A stretch of DNA of 64,000 nucleotides from an uncultured Acetatifactor sp. (lineage in GTDB: Bacteria > Bacillota > Clostridia > Lachnospirales > Lachnospiraceae), in NCBI GenBank assembly GCA_910585615.1, contig CAJUFO010000007.1:19438-83437 (forward strand), in the 5' to 3' direction. Positions 57,623 to 64,000 of this stretch are shown piece after piece. Each line of letters opens with the position of its first letter. Position 1 is the first letter of the stretch. A program made the position numbers and the translations under genes. The notes below the pieces were generated by a model. It was not told the origin of the DNA, ran no database searches, and saw only the letters and a list, made by a program, of their open reading frames with translations.

Positions 57623-57874
57623 GTTTTTGCGCTTCCTATGCGCAAAAACGGAGACAGCTGTGCGCCAAAATGAGCTTCTCTTGCTCATTTTGTGTGCATC
57701 ACCTAAACTCTCAGACTTTCAGGTATGGTGGTGCGGCTGGCTGCATGGGAGTTTAGGAATCATCTTGCAATAGATGCGCGAAAGCAATATGGAAAAGATG
57801 TGGTATTTTACTATAATCTGCGCTAAATATCTAATATTCTGTGCCAAACAGTAAAGTATTTAGCGCGGATTATA
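57623..57874. repeat. Cluster of long inverted repeats, no gene
   Basis: Four inverted repeats lie within 252 bp. GTTTTTGCGC pairs with GCGCAAAAAC (57623-57649). CAAAATGAGC pairs with GCTCATTTTG (57666-57692). CCTAAACTC (57702-57710) pairs with GAGTTTAGG (57749-57757). TATAATCTGCGCTAAATA (57812-57829) pairs with 57857-57874 with one mismatch. No reading frame fits. It may be a structured RNA or a set of miniature inverted-repeat elements. Confidence 0.65.
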
Positions 57875-57987
57875 CTATGAGGAGGCGATAAATATATTCG
57901 CTTTTGCTATGATGCGTTCCAGGAGACAAGGCAGGAGATAAATGCCAATGTCAGGGCTGTGGAAATGCAGGAATGCTTTCAAGCTTG

Positions 57988-58015
57988 ATACCCCGTTGCT
58001 TGCAGCGGGGTATTT
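57988..58015 (+). terminator. Terminator-like hairpin
   Basis: ATACCCCG at 57988-57995 pairs with CGGGGTAT at 58006-58013 and is followed by TT. The rest of the gap up to 58233 has an 8-bp hairpin (CAGAGAGT at 58138-58145 with ACTCTCTG at 58157-58164) and a TACAAT at 58188-58193, a possible -10 box for the next gene. Confidence 0.55.
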
Positions 58016-58233
58016 GATTGGGTAAATCTGCAAATTCCCGTAAAATCAAACGCTGTTCACCAGAACTGTCCCCGATGGTGTCGTAACTTGCGTTTTCCTA
58101 CACTCAACTTACACGGCCATATCGGCTGAAACAATGTCAGAGAGTACCATGAGAAAACTCTCTGTTCCCACGCTCTCGAAACTGTGGTACAATAGAGGAG
58201 CCGAAAACCATACCATCATTTACGGAGGCGCAA

Positions 58234-58854
58234 ATGAAAATCTTAGGGAGGGACAGTATGGCAGATAGGAACACGCCGCAACTGGAAACAGAAAGGCTGA
58301 TATTGAGAAAATTCACGGAAAATGATATGGAAGCGCTGTACCTGATACTGAGGGACAAAGAGGTCAACGCTTTTCTGCCCTGGTTCCCTTTGAAAAGCAT
58401 TGAGGAAGCGAAAGCCTTCTTTGAAGCAAGGTATGCGGTAGAGTATGATAAGCCCCAGGCCTACGCCTATGCCATCTGCCTGAAGGAGGACAACTATCCG
58501 ATTGGCTACATAAAGGTGGATATGGACGAAAGCCATGACTTTGGCTACGGGCTTCGGAAGGAGTTCTGGCACCGGGGAATCGTCACGGAAGCCGGGAAAG
58601 CTGTCATAGCGCAGGTAAGGAGAGATGGCCTTCCCTATATCACGGCGACCCATGACGTCAACAATCCCCGCAGCGGCGGGGTCATGAGACAGCTGGGGAT
58701 GAAATATCAGTATTCCTATGAGGAACAATGGCAGCCGAAGGATTCTTTAGTTACCTTCCGGCTGTATCAGATGAATTTCGATGAAAAAGACAGAAGTGTC
58801 TTCGGAAAATATTGGGAAGAGTCTGGCGTGCATTTTGTGGAGGCAGGGATTTAG
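58234..58854 (+). CDS. RimJ/RimL-type GNAT acetyltransferase
   Basis: 206-aa acetyltransferase. It opens with the family pattern LETERLILRKFTENDMEALYLIL, has IGYIKVDMDESHDFGYGLRKEFWHRGIVTEAGKAVI (the acetyl-CoA loop region) and ATHDVNNPRSGGVMRQLGM (the N-x-x-S-x-x-V-x-x-x-G-M pattern). Such proteins acetylate ribosomal protein N-termini, other proteins or small molecules; the target is unknown. Both ATG 58234 (GGAGG upstream) and ATG 58258 (GGGAGG upstream) are usable starts; relatives more often begin near the second. Confidence 0.87.
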   Translation: MKILGRDSMADRNTPQLETERLILRKFTENDMEALYLILRDKEVNAFLPWFPLKSIEEAKAFFEARYAVEYDKPQAYAYAICLKEDNYPIGYIKVDMDESHDFGYGLRKEFWHRGIVTEAGKAVIAQVRRDGLPYITATHDVNNPRSGGVMRQLGMKYQYSYEEQWQPKDSLVTFRLYQMNFDEKDRSVFGKYWEESGVHFVEAGI

Positions 58855-59024
58855 CTATTAGAAACAGGGAACAGCGAATTGGTTTTTGATAGTAGTGGAA
58901 TGCGGCATATAGCAAAGCCTTGGTATAATAGTAATTGACAATTGTTCCCGAACCAAGCTTTGCTGCCGGGAGACAGAGGCAGTTGACGCAGAGCATAGTT
59001 TAAGAGACAAAGGAGGAACAGAAA

Positions 59025-60302
59025 TTGACCACGGAAACCATAAAAGACTACATATCCATCTTGCGCGAGGAGCTGGTTCCCGCCACGGGCTGCACGGAGC
59101 CTATCGCCCTGGCCTATGCCGCCGCAAGGCTGCGGGACATCCTGGGGGCAGCGCCGGAGGAAATTCGGGCCGAAATCTCCGGCAACATCATCAAGAACGT
59201 CAAGAGCGTGGTGGTGCCCAACACCGGAGGCAGGAAGGGCATTCCAGCCGCCATCGCCGCCGGCGTGGTGGCCGGGGATGCGGCAAAAGTCCTCCAGGTC
59301 ATCGCCAGGGTTTCCGTAGAGAGACAGGGAGAGATCGCCTCCTATGCCCAAAGCGTCCCCATGGAGATTGTCTGTGCCGACACCGCCAGGCTGCTGGACA
59401 TCCGGCTCATAGGCCGAGCCGGGGAACATACCGCTTTGGTACACATAGCCAACAGCCACAGCAACATCGTTCGGGAGGAGAGAGACGGGGAAGTCCTGCT
59501 TCAGCGTCCCCTCACCGATTCCTCCGAGGACAGCCTGACGGACAAGAGCGTGCTGAACGTGGCGGACATCCTGGAGTTTGCTGACAAGGTAGACCTGGAG
59601 GAGGTAGCGCCGCTGCTGGGCCAGCAGGTGGACTGCAACACCGCCATCGCAAGGGAGGGGCTGAAGAACAGCTGGGGAGCCAACATCGGCTCCGTGCTGC
59701 TGACGGACTATTCCGATGACATCAAGACGGAGGCCAAGGCCTGGGCCGCCGCAGGAAGCGACGCCCGGATGAGCGGATGCGAGCTGCCGGTGGTGATTCT
59801 GTCCGGCTCCGGCAACCAGGGCATCACGGCCTCGGTGCCTGTGGTGCGTTACGCCATGCACCTGGGGGCAGACCGGGAGAAGCTCTACCGGGCCCTGCTG
59901 GTCAGCGACCTGGTGACTATCCATCAGAAAAGCGGCATCGGCCGCCTCTCCGCCTACTGCGGCGCGGTCAGCGCCGGGGTGGGAGCCGGGGCGGGAATCG
60001 CCTATTTGCTGGACGGCAGCTACGAGGCCATCGCCCATACCATCGTCAATGCCGTGGCCATCATCAGCGGAACCATCTGCGACGGGGCCAAACCCTCCTG
60101 CGCCGCCAAGATTGCCGCCAGCGTGGACGCGGGAATCCTGGGCTACCATATGTACAGGAACCATCAGGAGTTCAAGAGCGGGGACGGCATCGTCACCAAG
60201 GGAGTGGACAACACCATCGCCAACGTGGGCATCCTGGCCAGCCAGGGCATGCGGGAGACAGACCAGACCATACTGTCCATCATGACGGAGAGATGCGTCT
60301 GA
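59025..60302 (+). CDS. L-cysteine desulfidase / UPF0597 family protein
   Basis: 425 aa, related to CyuA/YhaM and archaeal L-cysteine desulfidase, which splits cysteine to pyruvate, ammonia and sulfide using an iron-sulfur cluster. The N-terminal ATGCTEPIALAYAAA carries the conserved cysteine (about 23). Later cysteines in SAYCGAVSAGVGAG and TICDGAKPSC match cluster ligands of the family. It starts with TTG at 59025 behind AGGAGG. It stands alone, with a GC-rich hairpin near 60343-60365 after it. The enzyme might instead act on serine, as serine dehydratases share the fold. Confidence 0.85.
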   Translation: MTTETIKDYISILREELVPATGCTEPIALAYAAARLRDILGAAPEEIRAEISGNIIKNVKSVVVPNTGGRKGIPAAIAAGVVAGDAAKVLQVIARVSVERQGEIASYAQSVPMEIVCADTARLLDIRLIGRAGEHTALVHIANSHSNIVREERDGEVLLQRPLTDSSEDSLTDKSVLNVADILEFADKVDLEEVAPLLGQQVDCNTAIAREGLKNSWGANIGSVLLTDYSDDIKTEAKAWAAAGSDARMSGCELPVVILSGSGNQGITASVPVVRYAMHLGADREKLYRALLVSDLVTIHQKSGIGRLSAYCGAVSAGVGAGAGIAYLLDGSYEAIAHTIVNAVAIISGTICDGAKPSCAAKIAASVDAGILGYHMYRNHQEFKSGDGIVTKGVDNTIANVGILASQGMRETDQTILSIMTERCV

Positions 60303-60670
60303 GCAGGCCTGCAGAGCCGGGTAAGCTATGCAGCCTCCCTGCGGGGGGCGCTTCTCGCTCCCCCTGGGCGGTGTGGTAAATACAATTTTGATATAAGCGA
60401 CAGCGTGCAAAACTCTGAACTGCCCGGCCATGAAGCACATGTTCCTTGCCTGCCCAATGGAAAATAGAAGCAGCGATTATAGGCATGCTTTGGAAAAGCA
60501 CTTTGGGCTGAGATAGAGCATAGGGAATATAACAGAACTGCCTATTCATAAAAATTTCAGACATTTCCCACTTTCTTAATCCCGCCAATCATTGACACCT
60601 CCGCCCACATATGCTAATATACTTCAAAAATGAACTATCTAAAAATGAAGAGTCCAGCAAGGAGGTGCCC
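60303..60670 (+). promoter_or_regulatory. Gap with consensus promoter for the marR operon
   Basis: TTGACA at 60592-60597 and TAATAT at 60615-60620 with a 17-bp spacer lie about 50 bp before the MarR start. A GC-rich imperfect hairpin (near 60343-60365) follows the desulfidase gene and may terminate it. The 220 bp between them hold nothing I recognise. Confidence 0.75.
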
Positions 60671-61111
60671 ATGCGAAAAAAAGTCAGCATAGAATTTGCC
60701 CACAATTTCTTCCAGGCCTACTGCATCCATTGCAGAGCCTTCTGCCGGGAGCTGCGCATGCCCCAGACCGCTTTCGATATCCTGATGTTTCTGGCCAACA
60801 ATCCAAACTACAACACGGCCAAGGACATCGTGGAGCTAAGGGGGCTGAAGGCCAACCTGGTCTCCGTGAACGTAGAGCGCCTGGTGCAGGAGGGATACCT
60901 GGACAGGCAGGACTTCCCCGGGGACAGGCGCAAGACAGTCCTCGTGTGTACCGAAAAGGCCCGGCCTGTGGTCAAAAAAGGGCAGGAGCTCCAGAGCAGC
61001 TTCTCCGAAGCGATTTTCCGGGATGTGGATCCGGACGCCCGGGAGAATTTCTATCGGGTGATGGAGACGGTGGAGAGGAACCTGAATCAAATCTTGAAAG
61101 GAAGCGAATGA
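60671..61111 (+). CDS. MarR-family regulator
   Basis: 146-aa winged-helix regulator, likely a dimer. The DNA-binding part reads LRMPQTAFDILMFLANNPNYNTAKDIVELRGLKANLVSVNVERLVQEGYLDRQDFPGDRRKT (about 26-88), where the last segment is the wing. The flanking helices form the dimer interface. Two cysteines (about 18 and 22) near the dimer helix could be redox or ligand sensors, but this is inference. AGGAGG fixes ATG 60671, although the frame is open to 60611. It heads an operon with a TauE/SafE exporter and FtsH and probably represses it. Confidence 0.88.
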   Translation: MRKKVSIEFAHNFFQAYCIHCRAFCRELRMPQTAFDILMFLANNPNYNTAKDIVELRGLKANLVSVNVERLVQEGYLDRQDFPGDRRKTVLVCTEKARPVVKKGQELQSSFSEAIFRDVDPDARENFYRVMETVERNLNQILKGSE

Positions 61112-61112
61112 T

Positions 61113-61889
61113 ATGGAATGGTTATTAATGCTTGCAGTCACCTTTTTTGCCGGAATGGGGGCAGGCCTTGGCACTGGCTTCGCGGGAATGAGCGCCGCGG
61201 CGGTGATCAGCCCCATGCTCATCACCTTCCTGGACATGGATCCCTATATGGCGGTGGGCATCGCATTGTCCTCGGACGTACTGGCCAGCGCAGTATCCGC
61301 TTATACCTATGGGAAGAATAAGAATCTGGATATCAAAAACGGCCTGATTATGATGGCCAGCGTCCTGGCCTTCACCGTGGTGGGCAGCTACGTGGCCAGC
61401 CTGGTGAAGCCCGCCACCATGGGCACCTTCTCCGTGTTCATGACGTTCCTCCTGGGCATCAAGTTCATCGTGAAGCCTGTGATGACCACGAAGGAGTCCA
61501 TGGGGGGCGTATCCGCGAAAAAGCGCACAGTCCAGTCCCTGGTATGCGGCGTGGTGATCGGCTTCATCTGCGGCTTCATAGGCGCGGGAGGCGGCATGAT
61601 GATGCTCCTGATTCTCACCTCAGTGCTGGGCTATGAGCTGAAGACGGCCGTGGGGACCAGCGTGTTCATCATGACCTTCACCGCCCTAACCGGGGCCGTG
61701 TCCCACTTTGCCATCGGCAGCCTGCCGGACTGGCGGATTTGGGGGCTGTGCGTCCTGTTCACCTTCCTCTGGGCCCGGATTGCCGCCGTCTTCGCCAACA
61801 AGGCCGCGCCTAAGACATTGAACCGGGCCACGGGAATCATTCTGGTGGTATTGGGAATCGTGATTATGCTGTTCGCTTTCCTGAAATAG
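61113..61889 (+). CDS. TauE/SafE-family sulfite/sulfonate exporter
   Basis: 258-aa membrane protein with about eight helices. The two family repeats appear as GLGTGFAGMSAAAVISPMLI near 15-35 and VIGFICGFIGAGGGMMMLLIL near 148-168, the second with the typical GAGGG. It exports sulfite, sulfonates or related anions in characterised cases. It begins one base after the marR stop. Proximity to the cysteine desulfidase gene just upstream hints at sulfur-compound detoxification, but the two are separately transcribed. Confidence 0.87.
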   Translation: MEWLLMLAVTFFAGMGAGLGTGFAGMSAAAVISPMLITFLDMDPYMAVGIALSSDVLASAVSAYTYGKNKNLDIKNGLIMMASVLAFTVVGSYVASLVKPATMGTFSVFMTFLLGIKFIVKPVMTTKESMGGVSAKKRTVQSLVCGVVIGFICGFIGAGGGMMMLLILTSVLGYELKTAVGTSVFIMTFTALTGAVSHFAIGSLPDWRIWGLCVLFTFLWARIAAVFANKAAPKTLNRATGIILVVLGIVIMLFAFLK

Positions 61890-61909
61890 ACGAAAGAAAG
61901 GAGTCACCC

Positions 61910-63775
61910 ATGAAAGAAGTAAAGTCACCCAAAAAACCGTTGATTTATTACTATGGAATCGCGCTTCTCGTCATCTTCCTCTTCAACATGCTGGTATCCC
62001 CTCTGCTCATGCAGGGGCAGATTATGGAGGTGGACTACGGCACCTTCATGAAGATGACGGAGGAAAAGGCCATCGGCAGAGTCCAGATGGACAGCTCCGA
62101 AATTATCTTCACGGACAAGGAGAACACCCAGGTCTACAGCACGGGCATCATGTACGACCCCGACCTGACCCAGAGGCTCTACGATGCCGGAGCCGTCTTC
62201 GCCAAGGACATCGAGCGGCCTACCTCACCGTTGCTGAGCATCTTCCTCTCCGCCGTGCTGCCCATGCTGATTTTCATCCTGCTAGGCCAGTACCTGAGCC
62301 GGAAGCTGACGGAGAAGGCCGGCGGCCCCAACGCCATGATGTTCGGCATGGGCAAGAGCAACGCCAAGGTCTACGTCCAGTCCACCGAGGGCATCCACTT
62401 CGACGACGTAGCCGGGGAGGACGAGGCCAAGGAGAGCCTGGCGGAAATCGTGGACTACCTCCACAATCCCCAGAAATACACGGACGTAGGCGCCTCCATG
62501 CCAAAGGGCCTGCTGCTGGTGGGGCCTCCCGGCACCGGCAAGACCATGCTGGCCAAGGCCGTGGCCGGGGAGGCGGGCGTGCCCTTCTTCTCCATGTCCG
62601 GCTCCGAATTCGTGGAAATGTTCGTAGGCATGGGAGCTTCCAAGGTCCGCGACCTCTTCAAACAGGCCAAGGAGAAAGCCCCCTGCATCGTCTTCATCGA
62701 TGAGATAGACGCCATCGGCAAGAAGCGCGACGGCCAGGTGGGCGGCAACGATGAGCGGGAGCAGACCCTGAACCAGCTCCTCACGGAGATGGACGGCTTC
62801 GAGGGCAATAACGGCGTCATCATCCTGGCCGCCACCAACCGCCCTGAATCCCTGGATCCCGCCCTCACCAGGCCCGGCCGCTTCGACAGGCGGGTGCCCG
62901 TGGAGCTCCCTGACCTGGCTGGCCGGGAGGCCATCCTGAAAGTCCATGCCAGGAAGATCAAGCTGGCCGATGACGTGGACTTCCACACCATCGCCCGCAT
63001 GGCCTCCGGCACCTCCGGGGCGGAGCTGGCCAACATCGTCAACGAAGCCGCCCTCCGGGCCGTGCGGAGCGGCCGCACCGTGGTCTGCCAGGCGGATCTG
63101 GAGGAGAGCATAGAGGTGGTCATCGCCGGCTACCAGAAAAAGAACGCCATCCTCTCCGATGCCGAGAAAAAGGTGGTCGCCTACCACGAAATAGGCCACG
63201 CCCTGGTGGCGGCCATGCAGAGCCACTCTGCCCCTGTGCAGAAGATTACCATCATCCCCCGCACCTCCGGTGCCCTGGGCTACACCATGCAGGTGGAGCA
63301 AAACGACAAGGTGCTCATGACTAGGCAGGAGATAGAGAACAAAATCGCCACCTTTACCGGAGGCCGCGCCGCGGAGGAGATTGTCTTCGGGGAGATTACC
63401 ACCGGGGCCTCCAACGACATCGAGCAGGCCACCAGGCTGGCCCGGGCCATGATTACCCGCTACGGCATGAGCGAGAAGTTCGACATGGTGGCCATGGAGA
63501 CCGTCACCAACCAGTACCTGGGCGGGGACACGTCTCTAATGTGCTCCGCGGACACCCAGAAGGAAATCGACAGACAGGTGGTGGAGCTGGTGAAGGGGCA
63601 GCATGAGAAGGCCAGGAAGATATTGACGGAAAACCGTTCAAAATTGGACGAACTGGCCGGGTTCCTATATGAGAAGGAGACCATCACCGGGGAGGAGTTC
63701 ATGGACATCCTGGGACGGAAGGGGAGCAGAAGCACGGGGGTGGCTTATCAGGGAAAGGACGGTGCTGACAAATGA
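61910..63775 (+). CDS. ftsH: ATP-dependent zinc metalloprotease FtsH
   Basis: 621-aa membrane AAA+ protease that degrades unassembled or damaged membrane proteins. Two N-terminal helices (about 12-33 and 104-124) flank an extracytoplasmic domain. Walker A is GPPGTGKT near 202, Walker B FIDEIDAIG near 262, and the arginine-finger region TRPGRFDRRV near 322. The zinc site HEIGH is intact near 425, with the third ligand in a ATRLARAMIT context. It overlaps the next gene by 4 bp. Bacteria may carry more than one FtsH; this MarR-linked copy could be a specialised paralogue. Confidence 0.94.
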   Translation: MKEVKSPKKPLIYYYGIALLVIFLFNMLVSPLLMQGQIMEVDYGTFMKMTEEKAIGRVQMDSSEIIFTDKENTQVYSTGIMYDPDLTQRLYDAGAVFAKDIERPTSPLLSIFLSAVLPMLIFILLGQYLSRKLTEKAGGPNAMMFGMGKSNAKVYVQSTEGIHFDDVAGEDEAKESLAEIVDYLHNPQKYTDVGASMPKGLLLVGPPGTGKTMLAKAVAGEAGVPFFSMSGSEFVEMFVGMGASKVRDLFKQAKEKAPCIVFIDEIDAIGKKRDGQVGGNDEREQTLNQLLTEMDGFEGNNGVIILAATNRPESLDPALTRPGRFDRRVPVELPDLAGREAILKVHARKIKLADDVDFHTIARMASGTSGAELANIVNEAALRAVRSGRTVVCQADLEESIEVVIAGYQKKNAILSDAEKKVVAYHEIGHALVAAMQSHSAPVQKITIIPRTSGALGYTMQVEQNDKVLMTRQEIENKIATFTGGRAAEEIVFGEITTGASNDIEQATRLARAMITRYGMSEKFDMVAMETVTNQYLGGDTSLMCSADTQKEIDRQVVELVKGQHEKARKILTENRSKLDELAGFLYEKETITGEEFMDILGRKGSRSTGVAYQGKDGADK

Positions 63776-64000
63776 AGAAATATTCCGGATTCGTATGGAT
63801 GGAGCTGATTGTGGGGGCGCTGCTGATATTGCTGGGCATCTTCACCTTCCTGCGCCCCGGCAGCCTACTGACAGGCATAGTGGTAGTTTACGGCCTCATT
63901 GCGGTCATCACGGGAGTGGAGGACATCCTAATCTTCATCCGACTGGAAAAATACACCGGCTTGGGGCCTTACGCATCCCTGATTTCCGGCATTTTGAGTG
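63772..64000 (+). CDS. DUF308/HdeD-like membrane protein (cut by window end)
   Basis: The first 76 residues are present and the frame is open to the end of the window. It begins MKKYSGFVWMELIVGALLIL and shows two or three hydrophobic helices (about 8-24, 31-51 and 67 onward), with GALLILLGIFTFLRPGSLLTG resembling the DUF308 repeat of HdeD-type proteins. Such proteins are small multispanning stress-related membrane proteins. The ATGA overlap with ftsH implies it is the next member of the operon. Confidence 0.7.
   Translation, partial: MKKYSGFVWMELIVGALLILLGIFTFLRPGSLLTGIVVVYGLIAVITGVEDILIFIRLEKYTGLGPYASLISGILS

Overview
The window looks like chromosome of a Gram-positive, spore-forming Clostridia bacterium, most likely a gut Lachnospiraceae. 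The signs are a class A RNase P RNA, a sporulation sigma factor SigH, a cysteine T-box leader, strong AGGAGG ribosome sites, and small membrane proteins next to pyrE of a type I associate with Lachnospiraceae. Most genes read on the + strand; only two convincing genes (35560-35943 and 51362-52417) are on the - strand. Assignments rest on reading motifs and on memory of families; no database search was run.

Layout. 1-475: hairpin-forming 38-bp tandem repeats, then rnpB. 596-3078: pyrE, two small membrane proteins and a probably truncated aminopeptidase-like gene. 3186-6748: purE-purM-purN-purD. 6801-8845: a zinc-ribbon regulator and an SH3-domain envelope protein. 9022-13813: a GntR regulator, clpC, a small conserved gene and radA. 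13866-19820: an AraC-type membrane regulator with a carbohydrate ABC importer lacking its ATPase. 20002-24080: tRNA-Met, an acetyltransferase, a DEAD-box helicase with very long charged tails, and ispF. 24115-29017: Cys T-box, cysE, cysS, mini-RNase III, rlmB and sigH. The order clpC-radA-ispF-cysE-cysS-mrnC-rlmB-sigH matches the Bacillus subtilis order as I recall it, with insertions and losses.

29031-35364: an MBL-fold protein, then a strong promoter and a heavily structured leader in front of an RND-type exporter and its TetR regulator. 35372-48821 is the most interesting part. Two near-identical 165-bp structured elements, in the same direction, enclose a 13-kb island. It holds a divergent Xre repressor, a zinc-repeat/AP2 gene with a doubled operator, and a Pel-like exopolysaccharide operon: an SDR-PelD fusion with an apparent c-di-GMP RxxD site, a PelE-like protein, a multispanning GT-C-like protein, a DUF2194-like protein, PelF, PelG, a DUF2304 protein and a GT2 transferase. 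The duplicated element itself looks like a small RNA gene with a C-rich single-stranded segment.

48999-52417: a protein with two kinase-fold domains, a cysteine-rich DUF3795-like protein and an M42 peptidase. 52701-57061: a response-regulator remnant, then an AT-richer phosphate module (Na/Pi cotransporter behind TTTACA repeats resembling a Pho box, plus a PhoP/PhoR-like pair). 57159-58015: two tiny ORFs and a cluster of long hairpins. 58234-64000: an acetyltransferase, an L-cysteine desulfidase-like protein, and a MarR-TauE/SafE-FtsH-DUF308 operon cut by the window end.
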